A stretch of DNA of 50,083 nucleotides from Asaia bogorensis (GCA_945889625.1 CAMDCE010000036.1:1-50083), one strand, 5' to 3'. Shown: positions 26,560 through 35,004, counted from the stretch's first letter. Notes: generated from the letters alone by a model not told the origin. Numbers and translations: made by a program.

Positions 26560-27771
26560 ATGCTGCGCGGGCTCTATCACGGCTGGTGGGTGGTTATTTG
26601 CACCTTTGTCATCGCCCTCTACGGATGGGGGCTCGGCTTCTATGGTCTCAGCCTATATCTGGTGGCCCTACATAAAATCCACGCCTGGTCGCCGGCCACC
26701 ATTTCCGCCGCCATCAGCTTCTTCTATATCGCCGGCGCCTTTTTGGTCATGCAGGTGGGCGATACGATCGAGAAAAGAGGCCCGCGGATCGTCGTTTTGT
26801 CCGGCGTCGGGCTGATTGGCCTCGGCGTTGCGGGCCTCACAGTGGTGAGTGAGCCTTGGCACCTTTATTTCGCTTTTCTGGTCATGATTCCGGGCTGGGT
26901 CGCCATGGGCGGAGGGGCGATCAACACCATCATTGCCCAGTGGTTCGACCGCCGCCGCGGTCTGGCCGCCAGCCTTGCCCTGAACGGCGCCACCTGCGGC
27001 GGGCTGCTGTTCGCACCGGCCTTCGCCTGGGCGATAGACAGCTGGGGTTTTGCCACCGCCTGCTACGCCGCTGTGGCCGTGGTCGTGCTCACCCTCTGGC
27101 CACTGGCCGCCGTCGTGCTGCGCCCGCGCCGTGCCGGAGAACATGATATCGGCGACGACGACACGGCCATGGCCGAACCGTCCGGCCAGCCGCTCAGTCG
27201 TCGCGCGCTGCTTGCCGAACCGCGATACCTCACGATGGTCGGCGCCTTCTCGCTCGCCCTGCTGGCGCAGATCAGCTTCATCGCACACCAGGTGGCTTTC
27301 CTCGAACCGACCCTGGGACTGAAAGCTGCGGGTCTGGCCGTCAGCGTCACGTCGCTGTCCGCCTTGGCCGGCCGCTTCGCCGTCGGTCTGATCATCGACC
27401 GCGTCGATCGCCGCCTCGCGACATCGGCCAACATCGGCGTGCAGATCGCGGGCATGATCGTGCTGCTCTCGACCACCTCGACGGCGGCCCTCTATGTCGG
27501 CTGCATCCTGTTTGGTTTCGGCCTCGGCAATCTCATCACGCTGCCCGGACTGATCGTGCAGGTCGAATTCCCACGCCGCGATTTCGCCCGCGCCGTCAGC
27601 CTCAACGTCGCCATCACACAGTTCGTCGCCGCTGTCGGCCCATCGATCCTGGGCTTACTACATGATTTGTCGGGCGATTATTGGACATCCATCGTCGCCT
27701 GCCTGGTGCTGCAGACGGCGGCCGCGTTGCTAATCCTGGTTCGGCCGCGCTCCCACGTCAGAGACGCCTGA
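26560..27771 (+). CDS. MFS transporter
   Basis: The 403-residue protein has twelve hydrophobic segments. The N-terminal G-W-W-V-V-I-C-T-F and the Q-W-F-D-R-R-R-G-L-A-A-S-L-A block between helices are typical of the monocarboxylate/oxalate-formate group of the major facilitator superfamily. The substrate cannot be read from sequence. A strong AGGGGGG lies before the ATG. It is divergent from rimP, and its end overlaps the convergent trmB by 14 bp. Confidence 0.88.
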   Translation: MLRGLYHGWWVVICTFVIALYGWGLGFYGLSLYLVALHKIHAWSPATISAAISFFYIAGAFLVMQVGDTIEKRGPRIVVLSGVGLIGLGVAGLTVVSEPWHLYFAFLVMIPGWVAMGGGAINTIIAQWFDRRRGLAASLALNGATCGGLLFAPAFAWAIDSWGFATACYAAVAVVVLTLWPLAAVVLRPRRAGEHDIGDDDTAMAEPSGQPLSRRALLAEPRYLTMVGAFSLALLAQISFIAHQVAFLEPTLGLKAAGLAVSVTSLSALAGRFAVGLIIDRVDRRLATSANIGVQIAGMIVLLSTTSTAALYVGCILFGFGLGNLITLPGLIVQVEFPRRDFARAVSLNVAITQFVAAVGPSILGLLHDLSGDYWTSIVACLVLQTAAALLILVRPRSHVRDA

Positions 27772-28450
27772 ATCTCAGGAAGACAGGCTTGTGGCCGGCC
27801 AGCATCTTCTGCTCGTAGCGCGTTGGCGGCCAATCGGCGGGACGCTCCCGCCAATCCGACGGCCGCTCAGCCAACCACTCGAAGGCAGCATGCGTGCAAG
27901 CATGTTCGACCATCCACGGCAGGTAGCTCGGATCATCGGTCGCCAGCCGCAGCTCGGCGCCCGGCTTCATCAGGCGCGCCAGCACGTCGAGATTTTCGCG
28001 CTGCACGAAGCGGCGCTTGTGATGCCGTGACTTCGGCCAAGGATCGGGAAACAGCACGAAGGCCCGATCGAGCGATCGCTCCGGCAGCGCCGCCATCACG
28101 AAGCGCGCATCGTCGGTGAACAGGCGCACGTTGGTCACGCCCGTGCGCTCGATATGGGCGAGACACTTGGCGACGCCGTTGATGAAAGGCTCGCAGCCGA
28201 TCAACCCGACCTCGGGATTTTGCTCGGCCTGCCACACCAGATGTTCGCCGGCGCCGAAACCGACCTCCAGCCAAACACCCTGGGTCGGCAGGCAACCGCC
28301 GAATAGCTCTGCAAGATCGAGCTTGGCCGGTTCGGCGGGCAGCGTGAGCGCGAGCCGGGGCAACAGCGTGCCGAGCAGCGATTCCTGCCCGGCCCGCAGC
28401 TTCTTGCCCCGTCGACGTCCGTGCAGCGTGCGTCGGCGGGTTTCCGTCAT
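27758..28450 (-). CDS. trmB: tRNA (guanine46-N7)-methyltransferase TrmB
   Basis: TrmB methylates G46 in the tRNA variable loop using S-adenosylmethionine. The SAM motif is E-V-G-F-G-A-G-E-H-L. The family signature is V-L-F-P-D-P-W-P-K-S-R-H-H-K-R-R-F-V, and the C-terminal R-Y-E-Q-K-M-L-A-G-H block contacts tRNA. It is 230 residues. It starts 7 bp after the stop of the thiamine-diphosphate enzyme, so the two are likely on one transcript. Confidence 0.95.
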   Translation of the reverse strand: MTETRRRTLHGRRRGKKLRAGQESLLGTLLPRLALTLPAEPAKLDLAELFGGCLPTQGVWLEVGFGAGEHLVWQAEQNPEVGLIGCEPFINGVAKCLAHIERTGVTNVRLFTDDARFVMAALPERSLDRAFVLFPDPWPKSRHHKRRFVQRENLDVLARLMKPGAELRLATDDPSYLPWMVEHACTHAAFEWLAERPSDWRERPADWPPTRYEQKMLAGHKPVFLRFRRL

Positions 28451-28457
28451 TGCCGCC

Positions 28458-30005
28458 TTACATGATCACGTCGATGAGGTACGGGCCCTTTTGCGACATG
28501 GCGTAGGTAAGCTGCTTGGTCAGCTCCTCGAGATTGTGCGCCTTGCCGCCCGGCACGCCCATGCTCTTGGACATCATCGAGAAGTCGAGCGTCGGCCGGT
28601 CGAGCGTCAGCATGTCGATGGCGCGCGGGCCGGGATTGGCGGCACCGACATCGGCGAGCTGGCTGTAGAGGATATTGTAGGAACGGTTCGAGAAGATCAT
28701 GACGCAGACGTCGAGGTTCTCGCGCGCCATCGTCCACAATGCCTGGATCGTGTACATGGCGCTGCCGTCGCCGATCATGCAGATGACCTTGCGATCGGGA
28801 CAGGCGACGGCCGCACCGACGGCGACGGGCGCGCCAAAGCCGATCGAGCCGCCCATGTTGTTCAGCCAGTCGTGCGGCGGCGCGCCGGCGCTGTAGGGGA
28901 AGAAGCCGCGACCGGTGGTCACCGACTCGTCGACCACGATGGCGCCTTCCGGCATCGTGGCACCGAGCGCCTGACCGAGGCCTTCGAGCGTGAACTTGCC
29001 GGTTGGACGCTCGGGCCGGCTCGGCTGGGCGACGCCTGCCGGCTTTTCGTTCATCGCGTCGAGTTCCATCGCCAGCGCCTCGAGTGAGGCCAGCGGATCG
29101 CCGTCGACCGGGCAGAGCGTGGTGATGTCGCAATCGTCCGGCGACAGCACGGAGGGCTTGCCGGGATAGGCGAAGAAGGCGAACGGCGCCTTGGCGCCGC
29201 ACAGCACCATCTGCTTGGTACCCTTGAGCTGCGCCTGAGCCGTCTCGATCACGAAATGCAGGCGCAGCACCGGCACGCGACCGGCGCCGCGTTCGATGCG
29301 CGCCGTGCCGCCGGCGCCCTGGACCTTGCAGCCCGTCTTGGCGGCGATCTTGCCGGCAAGTTCGAGGCCGCGCGCGCGAAGCGCCCGGCCGCCGATGAAC
29401 AGCATCGAGGTCTGGCCACTCTTCAGCGCCTTGGCCGCCGCAACGACGGCCTCGTTGGCCGGCTTCTGCGGCAGTGCGGTCTCCGGCGTCTCGGCCACAC
29501 CGTCGGCCTCGCCCCAGGCGGTGTCGGCCGGCAGGATGAGCGTGGCGATCTGGCCTGGCGCCACGCGCGCTTGTTGGATCGCTGAGGCACCATCGGCCGC
29601 GACCGTCTTGGAGGTCGGCGAGGTCTTCACCCAATGCGAGAACGGCCGCGCGATGCCTTCGATGTCGGCGGTGAGCGGCGTGTCGTACTTGATGTGATAG
29701 AGCGCGTGCTCGCCCACGATATTGACGATGCCGGAGCCCGCCTTCTTGGCGTTGTGCAGGTTGGCGGCCGCATTGGCGAGGCCGGGCCCGAGATGCAGCA
29801 AGGTCGAGGCGGGCTTGTCGGTCATGCGGTAATAGCCGTCGGCCGCGCCGCTGCACACGCCTTCGAACAGGCCGAGCACGCAGCGCATGCCCTCGACCCG
29901 GTCGAGCGCGCCGACGAAATGCATCTCCGACGTGCCGGGATTGGCAAAACAAACCTCGACGCCGCCCTTTACCAAGGTCCGAACCAGGCTTTCCGCTCCG
30001 TTCAT
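28458..30005 (-). CDS. Thiamine-diphosphate enzyme, acetolactate synthase large-subunit-like
   Basis: The three-domain ThDP enzyme has 515 residues. The activating glutamate is in L-F-E-G-V-C-S-G-A-A-D-G-Y-Y-R. The C-terminal ThDP/Mg motif is G-D-G-S-A-M-Y-T-I-Q-A-L-W followed by S-N-R-S-Y-N-I-L. It lacks a regulatory subunit gene nearby and is shorter than biosynthetic IlvB, which argues for a catabolic carboligase or decarboxylase of the same family rather than branched-chain amino-acid synthesis. GGGAG lies before the ATG. The substrate is not known. Confidence 0.85.
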   Translation of the reverse strand: MNGAESLVRTLVKGGVEVCFANPGTSEMHFVGALDRVEGMRCVLGLFEGVCSGAADGYYRMTDKPASTLLHLGPGLANAAANLHNAKKAGSGIVNIVGEHALYHIKYDTPLTADIEGIARPFSHWVKTSPTSKTVAADGASAIQQARVAPGQIATLILPADTAWGEADGVAETPETALPQKPANEAVVAAAKALKSGQTSMLFIGGRALRARGLELAGKIAAKTGCKVQGAGGTARIERGAGRVPVLRLHFVIETAQAQLKGTKQMVLCGAKAPFAFFAYPGKPSVLSPDDCDITTLCPVDGDPLASLEALAMELDAMNEKPAGVAQPSRPERPTGKFTLEGLGQALGATMPEGAIVVDESVTTGRGFFPYSAGAPPHDWLNNMGGSIGFGAPVAVGAAVACPDRKVICMIGDGSAMYTIQALWTMARENLDVCVMIFSNRSYNILYSQLADVGAANPGPRAIDMLTLDRPTLDFSMMSKSMGVPGGKAHNLEELTKQLTYAMSQKGPYLIDVIM

Positions 30006-30118
30006 TGATGCATCTCCCGACCGCCAAATAATGTGCGCCGCCACCCTAAGGCGTTGCCCGGGGCCAAGCCATTGCGATTCCTGGCGAATTCCCGCGAGCG
30101 AGCGAGCTAAATTTATTC

Positions 30119-30147
30119 TTTATTCTCAATGAGTTATTTAATATACT
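30119..30147 (+). promoter_or_regulatory. A/T-rich promoter region of the orphan gene
   Basis: TTTATT (30119-30124) and TATACT (30142-30147) are 17 bases apart inside a stretch of about 70 bp that is strikingly A/T-rich for this genome. The -10 matches consensus in five of six positions. The rest of the 175-bp gap behind the ThDP enzyme shows no gene. Confidence 0.45.
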
Positions 30148-30180
30148 TAAGGTAATATTCTGGAAAAGAAAGTCGTTGTG

Positions 30181-30615
30181 ATGAGCCATTCGGTCCCCTC
30201 CGACGGTTCAACGGCCGACACCTCATTTCTTGTCGGCGCTGATCTGGTCCATTTCGATCGCCACGATCTGCCCATCTATCTGACGCCCGAAACGGGCGCC
30301 GACAGTCATTGGGCCAACGCCGGCCACGACGCTGTCGGCTATGGCGTGCCGCTCGATCGGCTGTTCGGCGAGCCGGGCGAGGTGTTCGTGAGCATGAGCC
30401 TCGGTCCTGACGAGGCGGCGGCGTTCAAGTCTTTGACCACCATCGTCGATGATCCAGTGGTGACACTCGGCAACCTCGTCGAAGCGCTGATCCTACCGGC
30501 GTCGGAGCATGTGCCCGCGAGATTCCACGATTTCGGCGCCGACGCGCTGCCCGTGCACGATGCCTGGGCGAGCGATCTCACTGCAACGGACTGGATCTTC
30601 GACCACCACGCCTGA
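30181..30615 (+). CDS. Orphan hypothetical protein, acidic, 144 residues
   Basis: I do not recognise a family. The product is acidic and soluble with no signal peptide or membrane segment. It is rich in Asp/His near the N-terminus (G-A-D-L-V-H-F-D-R-H-D-L-P-I-Y-L) and ends F-D-H-H-A. Codon positions look like the neighbours (high GC at third positions), which supports coding. GGAAAAG lies about 16 bases upstream, too far for a good ribosome-binding site; a GTG one codon earlier is also possible. It is monocistronic, with an A/T-rich promoter in front and a hairpin behind. Confidence 0.65.
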   Translation: MSHSVPSDGSTADTSFLVGADLVHFDRHDLPIYLTPETGADSHWANAGHDAVGYGVPLDRLFGEPGEVFVSMSLGPDEAAAFKSLTTIVDDPVVTLGNLVEALILPASEHVPARFHDFGADALPVHDAWASDLTATDWIFDHHA

Positions 30616-30641
30616 AGATCGCCTAGGTCCGCAACGCGCTA

Positions 30642-30672
30642 GCGTCCCGATCGTCCCGACTATTCGGGACGC
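30642..30672. terminator. Hairpin with two alternative 5' arms after the orphan gene
   Basis: GCGTCCCGA (30642-30650) and a second GTCCCGA can each pair with TCGGGAC(GC) (30664-30672), giving either a 9-bp stem or a 7-bp stem with a 4-base loop. There is no U-run. It probably marks the 3' end between the orphan gene and the convergent amidohydrolase. Confidence 0.4.
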
Positions 30673-30752
30673 CTTAGATACCGATGGCACAAGGGTTTCA
30701 GGCGATTCGTCGCAAAATCCCGCCACACCCCTCTCGCAACAATATTGCGCCG

Positions 30753-31949
30753 TTACCCCGCGTCGTCGCCCAGCTCGAGCCGGACCAGGTTTACCCAGTA
30801 GGCCGCCCCGGTCGTGATGATGTCGTCACTGAAATCGTAGAGCGGCGAGTGGACGTTCTGGCAGCCGCCTTCGCCGGTACCGCCATTGCCGATCATGATG
30901 TAGGCGCCGGGCTTCTTCTCCAGCATGAAGGCGAAGTCCTCGGCGCCGGCGATCGGCGCGGTGTTGGCCTCGACGTTCTCGCGGCCGACCGTGAGTGCTG
31001 CCGCCTCGACGGCGATCTTGGTCTGGTCGGCGGCGTTGATCAGCGCCGGATAGCGCCGGTGATAGGTCGAGACGGCCTGGCAACCGCCCGCCTGGGCGAT
31101 GCCCGCCGCCACTTCGGCCAGCCTGCGCTCGAGCAGCGCGCGCACGTCCGGCGAGAAGCTGCGCGCCGTGCCGCGGATCAGCACATCTGACGGAATGACA
31201 TTGGGCGAGCCTGGTGTGCCGGCCGCGATATGGCCGACGCTCAGCACGGCCGCCTGGGCGGGCGTCACGTTGCGGCCGATGATGCCCTGGACGGCGACGA
31301 TGAACTGCGCGGCGACAAAGGTCGGGTCGGTGCCGCGATCGGGCATGGCGCCATGGCCGCCGGTGCCCTTGAACTTGACTTCCCAACTGTCGGAGGCGGC
31401 CAGCATGGCGCCGGTGCGGATGGCGAAGTGACCCTTGGGAAAGCCCGGCATGTTGTGCATGCCATAGACGGCGTCGCAGTCGAACTTGTCGAACAGCCCG
31501 TCCTCGATCATCACGCGGGCGCCGCCCAGGCCTTCCTCGGCGGGCTGGAAGATGAAATGGACGGCGCCGGCGAAGTCGGGCGCGGCCGCGAGATGCTGCG
31601 CCGCGCCCAGCAGCATGGTGGTGTGGCCGTCATGGCCGCAGGCATGCATCTTATTGTCGATCACCGAGGCGTAGTCGAAGGCGTTCTTCTCCTGCAGGTG
31701 CAGCGCGTCCATGTCGGCGCGCAGGCCGATCGTCTTCTGGCCCTTGCGATTGCCCTTCAAGGTGCCAACCACACCGGTCTTGGCCAGCCCGCGATGAACC
31801 TCGATACCCCACGACTGGAGCTTGTCGGCCACGATCTGGGCGGTCCGCGTCTCCTCGAAGGCGGTCTCGGGATGGCGATGGATGTCGCGGCGGATGGCGG
31901 TGAGATCGGCCTGATGATGGGCCAACAGATCGGGCGTGAAGCGGCTCAT
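30753..31949 (-). CDS. M20-family amidohydrolase (hippurate hydrolase-like)
   Basis: The dinuclear metallo-amidohydrolase has 398 residues. The ligand motifs are H-A-C-G-H-D-G-H-T-T-M, E-E-G-L-G-G-A and the later M-H-N-M-P-G; the N-terminal R-R-D-I-H-R-H-P-E-T-A-F-E-E is the M20D signature. Relatives cleave N-acyl amino acids, hippurate or indole conjugates. GAGGAC lies 7 bases before the ATG. It is a single gene without obvious operon partners. Confidence 0.9.
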   Translation of the reverse strand: MSRFTPDLLAHHQADLTAIRRDIHRHPETAFEETRTAQIVADKLQSWGIEVHRGLAKTGVVGTLKGNRKGQKTIGLRADMDALHLQEKNAFDYASVIDNKMHACGHDGHTTMLLGAAQHLAAAPDFAGAVHFIFQPAEEGLGGARVMIEDGLFDKFDCDAVYGMHNMPGFPKGHFAIRTGAMLAASDSWEVKFKGTGGHGAMPDRGTDPTFVAAQFIVAVQGIIGRNVTPAQAAVLSVGHIAAGTPGSPNVIPSDVLIRGTARSFSPDVRALLERRLAEVAAGIAQAGGCQAVSTYHRRYPALINAADQTKIAVEAAALTVGRENVEANTAPIAGAEDFAFMLEKKPGAYIMIGNGGTGEGGCQNVHSPLYDFSDDIITTGAAYWVNLVRLELGDDAG

Positions 31950-32100
31950 GAATAGTCCTCGCGTGAGGCGCCGAGACTAGCCGCCGCCACAGCGCCTCAC
32001 CAGACGCCTGGCGCGCAAGACGCGTGGTCGCATGGCGGGGCCCGGTCAAAGGCGCTAGGGTGAGTTCCGGTCCACAGTTGGGTCGCAGGAGATACGTTGC

Positions 32101-32358
32101 ATGACCTACAGGCTTTGGTGGACCGTTGGTTACGTCTGCACCTCCGAAAAGGAGTTCCGGGCGACCAAGCACCGGCTGCTGCCGGCGGTCTACGAAGTGC
32201 TGGACGATGCGCTCAGGCGGGCAAGCCAGGTCGGCCGGGCCGGCGGTGTCGCCTGGCTGATCGAAGGCGACGACAAGACACGGCTCGACCGGCCGGCGAT
32301 CCAGCAGACGCTGCAGAAGCGCGGCGCCGAACTCGAGGTCCAGTCGAGCGGCCGCTGA
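32101..32358 (+). CDS. Small hypothetical protein, 85 residues
   Basis: No family is recognised. The start has a good GGAGA 9 bases upstream, which supports translation. The product is M-T-Y-R-L-W-W-T-V-G-Y-V-C-T then mostly helical, charged sequence with R-R-A-S-Q-V-G-R-A-G-G-V-A-W-L-I-E-G-D-D-K-T-R-L-D. It has no signal peptide. It faces the minus-strand structured-RNA candidate tail to tail. Confidence 0.6.
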   Translation: MTYRLWWTVGYVCTSEKEFRATKHRLLPAVYEVLDDALRRASQVGRAGGVAWLIEGDDKTRLDRPAIQQTLQKRGAELEVQSSGR

Positions 32359-32408
32359 GCCGCAGGCGGGGTAACGACGCTTCCTACGGAGCCGGCAGCG
32401 ACCGCCGG

Positions 32409-32445
32409 AAATGAAAACGGCGAGGCCGGTTTCCCGACCTCGCCG
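32409..32445 (-). terminator. Intrinsic terminator at the end of the structured-RNA candidate
   Basis: On the minus strand CGGCGAGGTCGG and CCGGCCTCGCCG form a 12-bp stem (one G-U pair) closed by a GAAA tetraloop and followed by TTTTCATTT. The mirror reading on the plus strand has an A-C mismatch and no T-run. So it terminates minus-strand transcription, in a place where no minus-strand protein gene ends. Confidence 0.8.
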
Positions 32446-32843
32446 CTTCGCACGCACCTTCAACGAGCGTTCGCCGCGCTCGCCACGGTACGCGGCTGGC
32501 CACAACCCCTCGCGGGGCCGCGAATGGCCAGTGGGATGCGGGATCCCCGCCCGCTACCACCATCTGCGGGGCACGTCCGATCCATGCGCATGGATCGTTC
32601 GCATCGAACCCCAGCACCGGTTTCCCGTCAGCAGCCCCCTCTCGAGAGGGGGTGCGGCATCCCATGAAGACGAGTTCACGGAACACTCCAGAGGCCCATC
32701 AGCAGCTTTCGCCACCGCGAGGAACCTTGCGGTTCCTCTCTCCGTCCGGTGTCCGCTTTCGCGATCACCAAACTTCGTAAGGCGCAGCATCCGTCCTGGC
32801 GTGCCCGTCATCAAGCGCGAGAATCCACTGCCGCCAGTGGATT
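32409..32843 (-). ncRNA. Candidate structured non-coding RNA rich in GNRA-loop hairpins
   Basis: The 566-bp gap before hisA holds no credible protein gene but a dense series of hairpins, given in plus coordinates. (1) 32822-32843, 9-bp stem. (2) 32719-32738, 8-bp stem, minus-strand loop GCAA. (3) 32635-32652, 18-bp perfect dyad. (4) 32578-32597, 20-bp perfect dyad. (5) 32597-32609, GTTCG-CAT-CGAAC. (6) long-range helix TGGGATGC/GCATCCCA (32532-32539 with 32657-32664) enclosing 3 to 5. (7) 32496-32531, CTGGCCA/TGGCCAG around CCCC-GCGA-GGGG. (8) a 12-bp terminator hairpin with loop GAAA. Three loops are GNRA only when read on the minus strand, and the U-run after hairpin 8 is on the same strand. 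I do not recognise RNase P RNA, tmRNA or 6S RNA in it. No clear promoter was found. Confidence 0.5.
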
Positions 32844-32924
32844 ATCTGGATAGCGAGGATGGATTGGCGCGCACCACAAGGGAGGGTGGCGCGACCCGCC
32901 CCAACGCGCTAAATCCGCGCCGCC

Positions 32925-33653
32925 ATGATCCTGTTTCCCGCCATCGATCTGAAGGACGGCAAGTGCGTGCGCCTGCTGCGCGGCGACATGGCGCGCGCCA
33001 CGGTGTTCAACGACAGCCCGGCCGCCCAAGCCAAGGCCTTCGCCCATGCTGGCTGCGAGTGGCTGCATCTGGTCGACCTCAATGGCGCGGTCGAAGGCCA
33101 TCCGGTCAATCGCACGGCGGTGGTCGAGATCCTGAAGGAAATCGAGGTGCCGACCCAGCTCGGCGGCGGCATCCGCACCATCGAGAGCATCGCGCAGTGG
33201 TTCGAGGCCGGCGTCAAGCGGGTGATCCTGGGCACCGTCGCGGTCAAGGAGCCGGGCCTCGTGAAGGCTGCCTGCAAGCAGTGGCCGGGCCAGGTCGCGG
33301 TCGGCATCGACGCACGCGACGGCATGGTCGCGGTCGACGGCTGGACCAAGCAGAGCACGGTGCGGGCGCTCGATCTGGCGCTTCGCTTCGAGGACGCGGG
33401 CGTGGCCGCCATCATCTACACCGACATCGATCGCGACGGCGCCATGGGCGGCGTCAATGTCGATGCCACGGTGACGCTGGCTCAGCATCTCACCACGCCG
33501 GTGATCGCCTCGGGTGGCGTGAGCTCGCTCGACGATCTGCGCGAACTGCGGCCTGCCGAGGAATACGGCATCGTCGGCGCCATCGTCGGCCGCGCCCTCT
33601 ACGACGGCCGCGTCACGGTGCCCGACGCCATCCGCGTGCTGAGAGGCGAGTAA
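32925..33653 (+). CDS. hisA: HisA, ProFAR isomerase
   Basis: HisA isomerises ProFAR to PRFAR in histidine synthesis. The (beta/alpha)8 barrel starts [17 protein letters not shown]. It has G-G-G-I-R-T-I-E-S in the first phosphate site, and [12 protein letters not shown] and [11 protein letters not shown] in the second half. It is 242 residues. It precedes hisF and hisE; hisH, usually upstream, is missing from this window. Confidence 0.97.
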   Translation: MILFPAIDLKDGKCVRLLRGDMARATVFNDSPAAQAKAFAHAGCEWLHLVDLNGAVEGHPVNRTAVVEILKEIEVPTQLGGGIRTIESIAQWFEAGVKRVILGTVAVKEPGLVKAACKQWPGQVAVGIDARDGMVAVDGWTKQSTVRALDLALRFEDAGVAAIIYTDIDRDGAMGGVNVDATVTLAQHLTTPVIASGGVSSLDDLRELRPAEEYGIVGAIVGRALYDGRVTVPDAIRVLRGE

Positions 33654-33656
33654 GCG

Positions 33657-33746
33657 CGATGGCTTTTCCTCAACTCTTGTCGCGGCCCCTCCGTACGCGC
33701 CGCTCCGCTGCGAACGGCGGGGCCGCGACCGAAGCAAAAGCCATCG
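33657..33746. repeat. 90-bp foldback element between hisA and hisF
   Basis: Nested inverted repeats fill the whole gap. The outer arms CGATGGCTTTT and AAAAGCCATCG are 11 bp and perfect. Inner arms GTCGCGGCCCC and GGGGCCGCGAC are 11 bp and perfect, and GCCG/CGGC pairs near the tip. The outer arms start 3 bp after the hisA stop and end 7 bp before the hisF GTG. It may be a small inverted-repeat mobile element (MITE-like) or an RNA processing/stabilising hairpin. The sequence itself does not decide between them. Confidence 0.7.
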
Positions 33747-33753
33747 TGCTATC

Positions 33754-34533
33754 GTGACCAAGCTCAAGGTCCGCATTATCCCGTGCCTCGACGTCAAGGA
33801 CGGCCGCGTCGTCAAGGGCGTGCAGTTCGTCGACCTGCGCGACGCCGGCGATCCGGTCGAGCAGGCGCGGGTCTATGACGCCGCCGGTGCCGACGAGCTC
33901 ACCTTCCTCGACATCACGGCGAGCCATGAGAATCGCGACACCATCTTCGACGTCGTCTCCCGCACGGCGGAACAGTGCTTCATGCCGCTCACCGTCGGCG
34001 GCGGCGTTCGCACCATCGAGGACATCCGCAAACTCCTGCTGGCCGGCGCCGACAAGGTCTCGATCAACTCGGCCGCCGTGGTGCGGCCGGAATTTGTGCG
34101 CGAGGCCGCCGAGAAATACGGCGACCAGTGCATCGTGGTGTCGATCGACGTCCGCCAGACGGCGCCCGGCCAATGGCAGGTCTTCACCCATGGCGGCCGC
34201 AAGGGCACCGGGCTCGACGCCGTGGAGTGGGCCAAACGCATGGCCGACCATGGCGCGGGCGAGATCCTGATCACCTCGATGGACCACGATGGCACCAAAT
34301 CGGGCTTCGACCTCGCGCTGACGCGGGCAGTCTCGGACGCCGTGCCGGTGCCGGTGGTGGCCTCGGGCGGCGTCGGCACGCTCGATCACCTGGTCGAAGG
34401 CGTCACCCGGGGCGGTGCCTCGGCAGTCCTCGCCGCCTCGATCTTCCATTTCGGCACCTTCACCATTGCCCAGGCGAAGGAACATCTGGCGCGCGCCGGC
34501 GTGCCGGTACGACAAATCTCGCGCACGGCGTGA
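33754..34533 (+). CDS. hisF: HisF, imidazole glycerol phosphate synthase cyclase subunit
   Basis: HisF makes imidazole glycerol phosphate and AICAR from PRFAR, using ammonia delivered by HisH. The start region [19 protein letters not shown] carries the catalytic Asp; the second catalytic Asp is in [13 protein letters not shown]. It is 259 residues. The GTG start has no ribosome-binding site upstream because the foldback element ends 7 bases before it. Confidence 0.97.
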   Translation: MTKLKVRIIPCLDVKDGRVVKGVQFVDLRDAGDPVEQARVYDAAGADELTFLDITASHENRDTIFDVVSRTAEQCFMPLTVGGGVRTIEDIRKLLLAGADKVSINSAAVVRPEFVREAAEKYGDQCIVVSIDVRQTAPGQWQVFTHGGRKGTGLDAVEWAKRMADHGAGEILITSMDHDGTKSGFDLALTRAVSDAVPVPVVASGGVGTLDHLVEGVTRGGASAVLAASIFHFGTFTIAQAKEHLARAGVPVRQISRTA

Positions 34534-34614
34534 TTTTGTCGTAAAATCCCGCCAGCGCCCGATCAAGAGGCGCCCAAGACCGCCCTTCCCCTGGGCGGCG
34601 GAGATCCCCTCTCG

Positions 34615-35004
34615 ATGGCCAAAAGAAAAAAGGCGAAGAAGAAGGCGCTAAAGAAGCGGCGCCAGGAAAACGGCGGCGCTCCCGACGAGCACGTGCTCGA
34701 CCGGCTGTATGTCGTGATCAACAGCCGCAAGGGCGCCGACCCCGACACCTCCTATACCGCCCGGCTGTTCAGCCGCGGCCGCCAGCAGATCGCCAAGAAG
34801 CTGGGCGAGGAAGCCGTCGAAGCCCTGATCGAGGGCATCCGCGGCGACCGGCCGAAGCTGGTCGGCGAGAGCGCCGACCTGCTCTATCACCTGCTGACCC
34901 TGTGGGCCTCGATCAACGTCAAGCCGGTGGCGGTGTGGGCCGAGCTCGCCCGCCGCGAAGGCCTGTCGGGCATTGCCGAGAAGGCCGCCCGCAAGCACAA
35001 GTGA
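34615..35004 (+). CDS. hisE: HisE, phosphoribosyl-ATP diphosphatase
   Basis: HisE hydrolyses phosphoribosyl-ATP to phosphoribosyl-AMP. The core has S-Y-T-A-R-L-F-S-R-G-R-Q-Q-I-A-K-K-L-G-E-E-A-V-E-A and E-S-A-D-L-L-Y-H-L-L-T-L-W, the MazG-like metal-binding motifs. The N-terminus is an unusual lysine/arginine-rich tail of about 20 residues before the normal domain start. It follows hisF by 81 bp. That gap has two small hairpins (GCGCC...GGCGC, CCGCCC...GGGCGG). Confidence 0.92.
   Translation: MAKRKKAKKKALKKRRQENGGAPDEHVLDRLYVVINSRKGADPDTSYTARLFSRGRQQIAKKLGEEAVEALIEGIRGDRPKLVGESADLLYHLLTLWASINVKPVAVWAELARREGLSGIAEKAARKHK

Noticed and set aside
20459..27771. Two convergent gene pairs that each overlap by exactly 14 bp (20459-20472 and 27758-27771)
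   Set aside because: The overlap lengths agree but the sequences and gene families do not. Short convergent overlaps are common in compact genomes.
28458..30005. Biosynthetic acetolactate synthase IlvB
   Set aside because: It is shorter than IlvB, lacks an ilvN neighbour, and sits next to trmB. A different ThDP enzyme of the family is more likely.
30753..31949. Defence or toxin-antitoxin system around the small orphan genes at 30181 and 32101
   Set aside because: The two orphans are not adjacent, do not form a pair, and the gene between them is an ordinary M20 amidohydrolase.
32384..32686. Minus-strand frame of about 100 codons inside the structured region
   Set aside because: It has no ribosome-binding site, no recognisable domain, and cuts across the hairpins and the terminator stem. 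The structure explains the sequence better.
32409..32843. RNase P RNA, tmRNA or 6S RNA as identity of the structured region
   Set aside because: The conserved GAGGAAAGTCC and ACAGA-type segments of RNase P RNA, a tmRNA tag frame with tRNA-like ends, and the 6S bulge layout were not found on either strand.
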